Part shown: piece after piece, positions 53,786 to 63,356 of the stretch
Layout: each line of letters begins with the position of its first letter
How positions within the stretch are numbered: position 1 is the first letter of the stretch
Assembly (NCBI GenBank): GCA_014650475.1
Contig: BMVA01000005.1
Span: 342,725-406,724 of the forward strand
DNA: 64,000 bases
Direction of reading: 5' to 3'
Source of the DNA: Streptomyces albogriseolus
Lineage (GTDB): Bacteria; Actinomycetota; Actinomycetes; Streptomycetales; Streptomycetaceae
Made by a program: the position numbers and the translations under genes
Notes under the pieces: model-generated
What the model was told of the DNA's origin: nothing
Seen by the model: the letters and a program-made list of their open reading frames with translations, nothing else
The model's database searches: none

Positions 53786-54799
53786 GTGCGGCCGGGCGGC
53801 GGCGTCCACACCTCACCCGTGACCCTGCCGCTGATCCCGCCGATGCTCGCCACGCCCGGCCGGCTGCCGCCCCCGGCGGCGGACGCGCGCTGGGCGTACG
53901 AGACCAAGCAGGACGGACAGCGAGCGGTGCTCTACCTCCCGGGCGACGGGAGCATCGTGCTGCGCGCCCGGTCCGGCCTGGACATCACCGGCGCGTATCC
54001 CGAGCTGCGTCCGCTGGCGACCGCGCTCGGGACCCGGCCGGCCGTGCTGGACGGGGAGATCCTCGCCCTCGACGCGCAGGGCCGGGCCAGCTTCCAGCTG
54101 CTCCAGTCGCGGATGGGCCTGGCCCACTCCCCCGCGCGGGCGGCCCGCCGGGCGGAGACGGTGCCGGTGCATCTCATCCTGTTCGACGTGATGCACCTGG
54201 ACGGCCGCTCGCTGCTCCGCGAGCCGTACGTCCGCCGCCGCGAGAAGCTGCTGGACCTCGGGCTCGACGGGCCGTTCTGGTCCACCCCGGCCGCGATCGT
54301 GGGCCACGGCGCGGAGGCGCTGCGGGCCACCGTCGAGCACGGCCTGGAGGGGCTGGTCTGCAAGCGGCTTGACTCGGTGTACGAGCCGGGGGTCCGCTCC
54401 CGCGCCTGGATCAAGATCCGCAACATGCGCAGCGAGGACGTGCTGGTGGGCGGCTGGCTGCCGGGCAAGGGCCGGCTGACCGGACTGCCGGGCGCCGTCC
54501 TGGTCGGGCAGCGGGCGGGGGGCCGGCTGCGCTACGTCGGCGGCGTGGGCACCGGCTGGAGCGAGGCCGAACGCACCGAGCTGGCCGCGCTGCTGAAGGC
54601 CGCGGCGACCGACGTCTGCCCCTTCGACCCGCCGCCCGCCGTCCCGGACGCCCGCTGGGTGGTGCCCCGGCTGGTGGGCGAGGTGCGCTACAGCACCCGC
54701 ACCCGGGGAGGCATGCTGCGCCAGCCGTCCTGGCTGCGCCTCCGGCCCGACCTGGCGCCCGAGGACGCGGCGGCCGACCTCCCCGACGACCTGGCGTGA
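53786..54799 (+). CDS. ATP-dependent DNA ligase, LigD ligase-domain type
   Basis: 337 residues from the GTG at 53786, 8 nt after GAGG; an internal GTG at 53819 has no site. The adenylation motif is Lys41 in YETKQDGQRAVLY. Then come VLDGEILALDAQGRASFQLL, HLILFDVMHLDGRSL, EGLVCKRLDSVYEPG and the OB-fold with RSRAWIKIRNMRSED. This is the ligase module of LigD without the polymerase and phosphoesterase domains. It seals breaks in end joining, probably together with the separate phosphoesterase-domain protein of this window and a Ku encoded elsewhere. Confidence 0.92.
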   Translation: MRPGGGVHTSPVTLPLIPPMLATPGRLPPPAADARWAYETKQDGQRAVLYLPGDGSIVLRARSGLDITGAYPELRPLATALGTRPAVLDGEILALDAQGRASFQLLQSRMGLAHSPARAARRAETVPVHLILFDVMHLDGRSLLREPYVRRREKLLDLGLDGPFWSTPAAIVGHGAEALRATVEHGLEGLVCKRLDSVYEPGVRSRAWIKIRNMRSEDVLVGGWLPGKGRLTGLPGAVLVGQRAGGRLRYVGGVGTGWSEAERTELAALLKAAATDVCPFDPPPAVPDARWVVPRLVGEVRYSTRTRGGMLRQPSWLRLRPDLAPEDAAADLPDDLA

Positions 54800-54840
54800 C
54801 CCGGGGGCGGCCCCGTCCCGCCCGGTCCGCGCGCCCCCGG

Positions 54841-54883
54841 TGACACTCACGCGCCTCTGACACGCACACACCTCTGACACGCC
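54841..54883. repeat. Direct repeats upstream of the NPP1 gene
   Basis: CCTCTGACACGC occurs twice (54854-54865 and 54871-54882), 17 bp apart, with a third partial TGACACTCACGC at 54841. The array begins about 135 nt upstream of the NPP1 start and may be an activator site. Confidence 0.45.
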
Positions 54884-54975
54884 CGCCCTCTTGGCATGGG
54901 CACGTCCGACCGGGATGCTGTGAACTCCCCAGCCCCCCACAGCCGTTGGGCTGCGCCTGTCCCGAGGAGGACGCA

Positions 54976-55749
54976 GTGTCGCCGAGCAAGTCCCCCACGC
55001 ACGCGAGGAGATGGCTGACCGGCCTGGCCGCCGCCGCCCTGGTCGTCGCCTTCCCCGCCACAGCCTTCGCCGCGCCCCCGCCCGCGCTCCCCGCGAACGC
55101 CGACGCCCTGGAGAGCACCTACCAGCCGGCCTACGACTACGACACGGACGGCTGCTACTCCTCCGCGGCGATCGGACCGGACGGCGCCGTCAACCCCGGG
55201 CTGAAACCGACCGGCGCCCTCAACGGCGACTGCCGTGACGCCTCCGACCTGGACAACACCAACGGCTACGCGCGCGCCAAGTGCAACAACGGCTGGTGCG
55301 CGGTGGTCTACGCGCTCTACTTCGAGAAGGACCAGGCCCTCCCCGGCGTCAGCCTCGGCGGCCACCGCCACGACTGGGAGCACGTCGTGGTGTGGGTGCA
55401 GAACGACACCGTGCAGTACGTGGCGACGTCCAACCACGGCTCGTTCACGATCCACCCCCGCTCGTCCGTCCGCTTCGAGGGCACCCACCCGAAGGTCGTC
55501 TACCACAAGGACGGCATCAGCACCCACTGCTTCCGCCTGGCCGGCGCGGGCGACGAACCGCCCGAGAACCACAAGGGTTCCTGGCAGTACCCGCCGCTGG
55601 TCGGCTGGAACGGCTATCCGCCGGGGCTGCGCGAGAAGCTCGTCGCCCACGACTTCGGCAGCGCCCACTTCGGCCTGAAGGACGGCAGCTTCGCCGCGCA
55701 CCTCGCCGAGGCCATGCCGTCCGGCATCCCCTTCGACCCGAACGGATGA
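54976..55749 (+). CDS. Secreted NPP1 (Nep1-like) family protein
   Basis: 257 residues, GTG start at 54976 five nt after GAGGAGG. The signal peptide ([20 protein letters not shown]) is cleaved near residue 33. The heptapeptide GHRHDWE, central to NLP proteins and forming the metal and glycosylinositol-phosphoceramide site, is complete. [18 protein letters not shown] and [16 protein letters not shown] complete the fold. Plant-pathogen NLPs are cytolytic to dicots, but many saprophytic streptomycetes carry one and its role there is unknown. It is followed by hemC with a gap of 80 nt. Confidence 0.93.
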   Translation: MSPSKSPTHARRWLTGLAAAALVVAFPATAFAAPPPALPANADALESTYQPAYDYDTDGCYSSAAIGPDGAVNPGLKPTGALNGDCRDASDLDNTNGYARAKCNNGWCAVVYALYFEKDQALPGVSLGGHRHDWEHVVVWVQNDTVQYVATSNHGSFTIHPRSSVRFEGTHPKVVYHKDGISTHCFRLAGAGDEPPENHKGSWQYPPLVGWNGYPPGLREKLVAHDFGSAHFGLKDGSFAAHLAEAMPSGIPFDPNG

Positions 55750-55817
55750 CACGGATGGGCGAGTTGACGTCCGGGGCCACGACGCCGTGTCCCCGGCACC
55801 GGGGTGCGACGGGGGTC

Positions 55818-55823
55818 TATCGT
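55818..55823 (+). promoter_or_regulatory. -10 element of a probable leaderless hemC transcript
   Basis: TATCGT, then six bases, then the ATG at 55830; no ribosome binding site. Same arrangement as at 44153 and 45644. Confidence 0.5.
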
Positions 55824-55829
55824 GACGCC

Positions 55830-56765
55830 ATGGCCGTCCCGGAACTGATCCGTATCGTCTCCCGCGACTCGCCCATGGCGCTCGCCCAGGTAAAGCGCGT
55901 CCGCGCGGAGTTGACCGCAGCCCACCCCGGGGTGCGCACCGAGGTCGTCCCGGTGCGCACGACCGGGGACAAGTGGCTGGGCGATCTGTCGCAGGTGGAG
56001 GGCAAGGGCGCGTTCACCAAGGAGGTGGACGCCGCGCTGCTGGCCGGTGAGGCGGACCTCGCGGTGCACTGCGTGAAGGACGTCCCCGCCGACCGGCCGC
56101 TCCCGGCGGGCACCGTGTTCGCCGCGTTCCTGGAGCGGGACGACGTCCGCGACGCGCTGGTCCACCCGGAGGGTCTCACCCTGGACGAGCTGCCGCCCGG
56201 CACCCGGGTCGGCACCTCGTCGGTGCGCCGGGTCGCGCAGCTCGCCGCCACCCACTCGCAGCTGCGCTGCGTGCCGCTGCGCGGGAACGCCAACCGGCGG
56301 CTGGCGAAGCTGGCGGAGGGCGAGGTGGACGCGCTGCTGCTGGCGGCCGCGGGTCTGGAGCGGATCGGCCGCAGCGACGTGATCAGCGAGGTGCTGTCCC
56401 CGGACGTGATGCTGCCGCCGGTCGGCGCGGGCGTCCTGGCCCTGCAGTGCCGGGAGGGCGACACCGGTCTGATCGAGGCGGCCGCCGTCCTCAACCACCC
56501 TGACACGCACCGCGAGACGACCGCCGAGCGGATGCTGCTGCACGTCCTCCAGGGGCACTGCAACAGCCCGATCGCCGGGCTCGCCCGCGTGGACCGCAGC
56601 GGTGAACTGTCCTTGCGCGCCTGCGTGTTCACCCCGGACGGCAAGACCCGGCTGAACGCCCACGAATGGGCGGGACGGCTGGACCCGGCGACGCTCGGCA
56701 CGTCGGTCGCCGTGGCGCTGCTGCGTCAGGGCGCCCGCGAGGTCATCGACGGCATCCCGCACTGA
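55830..56765 (+). CDS. hemC: Hydroxymethylbilane synthase (porphobilinogen deaminase)
   Basis: 311 residues. Substrate-binding segments are intact: [53 protein letters not shown] and [16 protein letters not shown]. The cofactor-attachment Cys is in [19 protein letters not shown], where canonical HemC has a GGC motif. It condenses four porphobilinogen molecules to hydroxymethylbilane in heme/corrin synthesis. No other hem gene is near, so this looks like a second copy apart from the usual hemA-hemC-hemB block. The odd cofactor loop (GHCNSP) hints at divergence. Confidence 0.92.
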   Translation: MAVPELIRIVSRDSPMALAQVKRVRAELTAAHPGVRTEVVPVRTTGDKWLGDLSQVEGKGAFTKEVDAALLAGEADLAVHCVKDVPADRPLPAGTVFAAFLERDDVRDALVHPEGLTLDELPPGTRVGTSSVRRVAQLAATHSQLRCVPLRGNANRRLAKLAEGEVDALLLAAAGLERIGRSDVISEVLSPDVMLPPVGAGVLALQCREGDTGLIEAAAVLNHPDTHRETTAERMLLHVLQGHCNSPIAGLARVDRSGELSLRACVFTPDGKTRLNAHEWAGRLDPATLGTSVAVALLRQGAREVIDGIPH

Positions 56766-56784
56766 ACCCCCCGGGACGGGCGGG

Positions 56785-57306
56785 TCAGGCGGTGCCCTCC
56801 TCCGCCTGCTCCTGAAGGAACAGGCTCACCTGCTGGGCGAGGCTCTCGCGGGCCGCCCCGGCCGTCGCCCCCGCCGGGGGTTCGAGCACGCCGACGCCGC
56901 CCGTCCACAGCCGGCGCCCGGCCCACTCCTCGTCGGCGCGCAGCTGCACCTGGACGTCGATCTGCGCCAGGGACGCCTCGGGCGCGGCCGCGTAGAGCAC
57001 GGCGGTGGCGCGGCGCAGCGGATGGACGTCGAATCCCTCGATGAATTGCGAGTTGCGCCAGTCGATGAATGCGCTCTCGCCGTCGGGGCCGGTCCGCAGA
57101 TCGATCTGACCGTCCTCGAGGTGAATGCACACAGGGCGCTCGCCCCGGTTCTCCACGGTCACCCGGACCCGGAAGTACGACAGCCCTTCGGCGGCGTCGT
57201 CCCGCCCGCGCGGCGGGTCGCCCGCTTCCAGACGATGGACGCGGACCCGCAGACCGGCATGCTCGTCGTACTCCTGCCAGTCCCCGACCACGTTCGGCTC
57301 GTACAC
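56785..57306 (-). CDS. Hypothetical beta-rich protein
   Basis: 173 residues, GTG start at 57306, six nt after AGAGG. No signal peptide or membrane helix. The middle reads as an immunoglobulin-like beta-sandwich: YFRVRVTVENRGERPVCIHL, then DGQIDLRTGPDG, similar in style to DUF4352-like domains but without the lipobox. The C-terminal tail (SLAQQVSLFLQEQAEEGTA) is helical. No family is firmly recognised. The gene is convergent with hemC, 19 nt apart. Confidence 0.65.
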   Translation of the reverse strand: MYEPNVVGDWQEYDEHAGLRVRVHRLEAGDPPRGRDDAAEGLSYFRVRVTVENRGERPVCIHLEDGQIDLRTGPDGESAFIDWRNSQFIEGFDVHPLRRATAVLYAAAPEASLAQIDVQVQLRADEEWAGRRLWTGGVGVLEPPAGATAGAARESLAQQVSLFLQEQAEEGTA

Positions 57307-57656
57307 AGTGCACCTCTCGACCTCTGTCCGCTGCTTCCTATCTGTGGGCTCAGCGCACTGTCAAATGAGCGGAATGCGCTGTGGTCAGGCAGTTCGCCCG
57401 ATCTGATCGCCGATCAAGCGCTGCGCAGGAGGAATCGTCCGGCCGGGCCGCGGGCGCGCCGCGGGGGCGTGCCGTACATCACGTCCGGCGCGGCGGCCGC
57501 CCCCGCACCGGCGGCGCCGCGGCCCCTTCCCCGTCGGCGCGGTCCCGCACCCGCGTCCCGGCCTGCCGCCTTTCACCCCCCGAATTCTCTCGATTCCGCA
57601 GCGTGCGTATTTCCGGAATTCAACGGAACGCGGTCGCGACGGTTTTTCCGGGAGCC
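57307..57656. other. 350-bp region without a gene, upstream of the sigma factor
   Basis: It holds the upstream sequence of the hypothetical gene and the sigma gene. It includes a comparatively AT-rich patch from 57580 and nothing coding that I can support. Confidence 0.5.
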
Positions 57657-57683
57657 GTTTTGAAATCGCTGCGCACCGGGAAA
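57657..57683 (+). promoter_or_regulatory. Candidate SigB-type promoter of the sigma-factor gene
   Basis: GTTTT, 16 bases, GGGAAA. This approximates the GNNT-N14-16-GGGTA(C/T) pattern of SigB-family promoters in Streptomyces, 75 nt before the start. It would make the sigma factor self-activating. Confidence 0.35.
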
Positions 57684-57757
57684 GGAATTCTCAGTGCTTC
57701 GGACAGGAGGCACGTCCGTGTTCTGTCCATCCGGCACCCGCTCAGGGAGGTGCGCGC

Positions 57758-58555
57758 GTGATGCGTACCGTCAGTCCCAGGAAGCCCCACTCCCATGACG
57801 ACGCCCCCGAGACGACCCGTGACTTCGAGCGTCTGGCCGGTCTGCCCGACGGGCCGGAGCGCCGGAGGCTGCGCGACGAGCTGGTCACGGCGTGGCTGCC
57901 GATGGCCGAGCGCATCGCCGTCCGGTTCCGGGGCCGCGGAGAGGCACTGGAGGACCTGTACCAGGTGGCGGCCCTGGGTCTGGTGAAGGCCGTCGACCAC
58001 TACGACCCGGCGCGCGGCAACGCCTTCGAGGCGTACGCGGTCCCGACCGTCACCGGCGAGATCAAGCGCCACTTCCGCGACCACATGTGGAGCCTGCACG
58101 TGCCGCGCCGGGTGCAGGACCTGCGCAACCGGGTGCGCACCGCGGCGAAGGAGCTGTCGCAGACCACGCCCGGGCGGGCGCCCACGGTCGCCGAGATCGC
58201 CGCGCACGCCCGGCTGACGGAGGACGAGGTGCGCACCGGGTCGGAGGCCCTGGAGTGCTTCTCCGCGCTCTCGCTGGAGGCGGAGATGCCGGGCACCGAC
58301 GGGTACGCCCTGGGCGACTCGATCGGCGGCCCGGACCCGGCGTACGACGCCGTCGTGGACCGGGTGGCGGTGCGGCCGTGTCTGGAGGCGCTGCCGGAGC
58401 GCGAGCGGCTCATCCTCTACCTGCGCTTCTTCAAGGGGATGACGCAGAGCGGCATCGCCGACCAGCTGGGCATCTCCCAGATGCACGTCTCCCGCCTGCT
58501 GAGCAGCTGCTTCGCGCAGGTGCGCGAGGAGCTGGCGTCGGCCGACGGCTGCTGA
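57758..58555 (+). CDS. RNA polymerase sigma factor, SigB/SigF/SigG family
   Basis: 265 residues; the GTG at 57758 (or the ATG next to it) follows GGGAGG. Region 2: DLYQVAALGLVKAVDHYDPA and YAVPTVTGEIKRHFRDH. Region 3: RVQDLRNRVRTAAKELSQ and APTVAEIAAHARLTEDEV. Region 4 has an HTH with GMTQSGIADQLGISQMHVSR. It is a group 3 sigma factor of the stress/sporulation type, normally held by an RsbW-like kinase and released by STAS proteins. Two SpoIIE phosphatases and a HATPase protein are in the window but not beside it. Downstream is a convergent ANTAR gene. Confidence 0.95.
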   Translation: MMRTVSPRKPHSHDDAPETTRDFERLAGLPDGPERRRLRDELVTAWLPMAERIAVRFRGRGEALEDLYQVAALGLVKAVDHYDPARGNAFEAYAVPTVTGEIKRHFRDHMWSLHVPRRVQDLRNRVRTAAKELSQTTPGRAPTVAEIAAHARLTEDEVRTGSEALECFSALSLEAEMPGTDGYALGDSIGGPDPAYDAVVDRVAVRPCLEALPERERLILYLRFFKGMTQSGIADQLGISQMHVSRLLSSCFAQVREELASADGC

Positions 58556-58571
58556 CCGCTCAGGGCTCCGG

Positions 58572-58892
58572 TCAGGGCTCCGGGGGGACGTCAGGGAGGC
58601 GGATGGGGCCGAGCCGGTCGAGGGTCTCCTCGAGGACCGTGCGGACCTCGGCGGGCAGCGCGCCCGTGCGGCCCCAGACGAGGATCATGTCCGCGATGCT
58701 GCGCAGCTTGATGTTGGTCCGCTGGGACACCTCCTTCAGGACCGTCCAGCCCTGGTCGGGCGAGACCCGCCCGAGTGCGACGATCATGCCGATGGCCTGG
58801 TCCACCACCGCGTGCGAGACGACCGCGTCCTTCAGCTGCTGGACTTCTTCCTCCAGCTGGAGGATCCGGTTCGCGCCCCCGTCCGTGGGCAT
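58572..58892 (-). CDS. ANTAR domain-only regulator
   Basis: 106 residues from the ATG at 58892 (GGAGGTGACC upstream; longer in-frame starts lack a site). A short coiled coil (ILQLEEEVQQLKDAVVSHA) precedes an ANTAR domain (about residues 25-85: VVDQAIGMIVALGRVSPDQG, WTVLKEVSQRTNIKLRSIAD). No GAF or receiver domain is fused, so the sensory input must come from a partner or the coiled coil. It binds nascent RNA. It is convergent with the sigma factor; the 16-nt gap carries a duplicated TCAGGGCTCCGG. Confidence 0.88.
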   Translation of the reverse strand: MPTDGGANRILQLEEEVQQLKDAVVSHAVVDQAIGMIVALGRVSPDQGWTVLKEVSQRTNIKLRSIADMILVWGRTGALPAEVRTVLEETLDRLGPIRLPDVPPEP

Positions 58893-59143
58893 GGTCACCT
58901 CCGGTTCCGGTGTGCCGCTGCCGCGGCGCCTTCGCCCCATGCTTGAGTGCCTTCACCCGGTGTCCGATTCCTCCATGGTCACCACTCGGGCCGCCCCTTG
59001 CCACCGGGGTGGCCCACGGGTGGCCGGGGTCACCGTTTCGGGGTCGCCGCCGGGGTACTCGGCAGGCGCCCGGGCCGGTGCCCCACGGACACTGGTGTCA
59101 TCCGGGTGGCTGCCGGGCCGACGAAGATCAGGACACGACCGCC

Positions 59144-59947
59144 ATGAACCACGACATGACCTCCTCCGCCGGCGCGACGGGCGTCGTCTCGACGCACGCC
59201 GTGTACGGGGCGCCCTGCTGGGTGAGTCTGACCAGTCGCGATCTGCAGACCACCGAGGAGTTCTACGGCGCCGTCCTGGGCTGGGAGTGGCGTCCGGTGC
59301 GGCTGGGCGACCGGTTCCGGGTGGCCCTGGCGAACGGTCGGCCGGTGGCGGGCATCGCCGCGGTCGCCGGGATGTGGCAGATGGCCGTGGCGTGGACGCC
59401 CTACTTCGCGGTGCGCAGCGCCGACGAGGCGGCCGCGCGGGTGCAGGAGCGCGGCGGGACCGCCGCGGTGGGCCCGATCTCGCTGCCGCCCGGGCGCGCG
59501 GCGCTGCTCGCGGACCGGGACGGGGCGACGTTCGGCGTGTGGGAGGGCGAGCTGTTCTCCGACTGGCCCACCTGGCGGCGGGCGCAGCTGGCGTTCGTCC
59601 GGCTGCACACCCGGGACGCCTTCGACGCGGCGATCTTCTACGGCGAGGTCTTCGACTGGGCGTCCGGCCGGCCCGGCGGCTGCGAGGTGCACTACGAGGG
59701 CGAGGAGGTGGTGCTGCGCAGCGACGGGGACGTGGTGGCGCGCATCACCTCGGGGGCGCTGGGGTCGGCGCCCGACCCGCGGATCCGTCCGCACTGGCAG
59801 GTCCACTTCACCGTGCCGGACGTGGAGGTGTGCGCCCGCGCCGCCGAGGAGCACGGGGGCAGTGTGCTGGTCCTGGACCCCGAGGAGGCGGTGCTGAGCG
59901 ACAACGAGGGCGCCCGTTTCACGGTCACCTCGCGCCGCGAGCACTGA
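59144..59947 (+). CDS. VOC superfamily protein with two glyoxalase-like domains
   Basis: 267 residues. Two paralogous beta-alpha-beta-beta-beta modules: APCWVSLTSRDLQTTEEFYG with VLGWEWRPV in the first half (about 25-140), and LAFVRLHTRDAFDAAIFYGE with VFDWASG in the second (about 150-260). The metal ligands typical of active glyoxalases are not obvious in the right places, so it may be a binding protein. The pattern is common in Streptomyces and near antibiotic-resistance or oxidoreductase genes. Function unknown. It is convergent with glgX, 20 nt apart. Confidence 0.87.
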   Translation: MNHDMTSSAGATGVVSTHAVYGAPCWVSLTSRDLQTTEEFYGAVLGWEWRPVRLGDRFRVALANGRPVAGIAAVAGMWQMAVAWTPYFAVRSADEAAARVQERGGTAAVGPISLPPGRAALLADRDGATFGVWEGELFSDWPTWRRAQLAFVRLHTRDAFDAAIFYGEVFDWASGRPGGCEVHYEGEEVVLRSDGDVVARITSGALGSAPDPRIRPHWQVHFTVPDVEVCARAAEEHGGSVLVLDPEEAVLSDNEGARFTVTSRREH

Positions 59948-59967
59948 CCCTCCCCGGGGCCGCCCGG

Positions 59968-62108
<2,141 letters not shown>

Positions 62109-62112
<4 letters not shown>

Positions 62113-62621
62113 CGGACCTCCTCCAGGAGGCCGCCGGGCGTTCGGATCCGGGCGGTGACCGTGGAGACGCTCACCTCGCGGGGCAGGTCCAGGCCCTCGC
62201 TCTCGCGCGGGTCCGGCGCGGTGGGGACGAGGGGCACGCGTTCGCCGGCGCGGGCGCGCTGTGAGAACCAGATGACCTTGCTGCCGGTCTCGGTGGCGCA
62301 GCCGCCCCATCCGTCGCTGCTGGCGGCGAGGTGCTCGAGGCAGCCGCGCAGCTCCTGGTCGGGGCGCAGGCCGCGGTCGTTGTCCGCGATGGCCGTGATG
62401 AGGTGCTGCCCGTTCCACCACATCTCGATGGAGGTGTTCTTGTCGGTGGCGTGCTCGTCGATGGCGCGGAGCAGCATCTCGGTGCCGCCGCAGACGGGCT
62501 CCATGAGGTTCTCCAGGTCCCAGAACCGGAGGTGAGCGGCCAGTATCCGGCTGACCTGTCCCACCCGCTCCGGGCTGACTTCCACGTCGAGGTGGTAGTA
62601 GCAGGGCACTGCGGTCTTCAT
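62109..62621 (-). CDS. PepA2-like HATPase-fold regulatory protein
   Basis: 170 residues. [20 protein letters not shown] is followed by [20 protein letters not shown] and [20 protein letters not shown], a degenerate GHKL ATPase pattern (N-box Glu/His/Asn altered) as in Streptomyces PepA2 proteins. There is no catalytic kinase evidence. [20 protein letters not shown] is conserved-looking. Its stop overlaps the glgX start, and glgE is on the opposite strand about 0.7 kb away. A role in controlling storage-sugar genes or sigma signalling is conceivable but unproven. Confidence 0.8.
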
Positions 62622-62979
62622 CGTTGTGGCTCCTCACCGCGAAGCTCGCGCTCCTCCCGTCCGGCGGACGGGCCCCCGGACACGGAACGTGAGCGGGTGT
62701 CGCTTCTGAGTCACCTTCAGACTGAGGGGGTTGGTCCATTCGTGCAACACGAGCGCACGGGTGAGACGGACGGGACCGCATCTGAGCGCATCACAGCCGT
62801 CCGACCTGCGCGCTCGCGTCGAAGCAGTGGTTGAAACTCCAACAAGACGGTGGGTCACTGTCCGTGCACCATGAGTGAAGACCTCGATCGCCGTTACGGG
62901 TCCGTGCACCGGTGCGCACGGCTCCGCCCGACCGTCGGGACGACGCGCACCCATCGAGCCCCGGAAAGGTGAACGGCGC
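62622..62979. other. 358-bp divergent intergenic region
   Basis: It separates the PepA2-glgX operon from the DUF5133/glgE genes and must hold promoters for both. It is less GC-rich around 62700-62860. I see no strong palindrome or consensus that I can name. Confidence 0.5.
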
Positions 62980-63282
62980 ATGCTGCTACCCGCAAAAGCC
63001 GAAGTTGCCCGGCAGTTGCGTCGCTACCGGGCCTGGGAACGCGTGATGCTGGCCGCCCCCACCGACCACACGGTGCGGGCGACCTTCGAGGACTCCGGCT
63101 ACACCCTCTGCGTGCTGATGGGGAAGCGCTGCGCGCGCGAGGCGGCCGACGCCGCCGAGCGGTACCTGCGCACCACGCCCGTCACCTATCTGCAGGAACA
63201 GAACGACCGGCCCCGTCCGGCCGCCACGGTCCGGCGCGGCCCGCCCGCCGTCGAGCGGCGCTCCCCGGCGGGAAGGCAATGA
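62980..63282 (+). CDS. DUF5133 domain-containing protein
   Basis: 100 residues from the ATG at 62980 (GGAAAGGTGAACGGCGC). The opening MLLPAKAEVARQLRRYRAWE, RVMLAAPTDHTVRATFEDSG and YTLCVLMGKRCAREAADAAE is the DUF5133 pattern of Streptomyces. A soluble helical protein of unknown function. The basic C-terminus is disordered. It precedes glgE on the same strand with a gap of 74 nt. Confidence 0.85.
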   Translation: MLLPAKAEVARQLRRYRAWERVMLAAPTDHTVRATFEDSGYTLCVLMGKRCAREAADAAERYLRTTPVTYLQEQNDRPRPAATVRRGPPAVERRSPAGRQ

Positions 63283-63356
63283 CCTTCCCGCCTCCCTGTG
63301 GTTCCCCCGCCCGGGCGTCTGCCCGGGCCTCACGAGCGGCGGAGGTGCGCAGGCCC

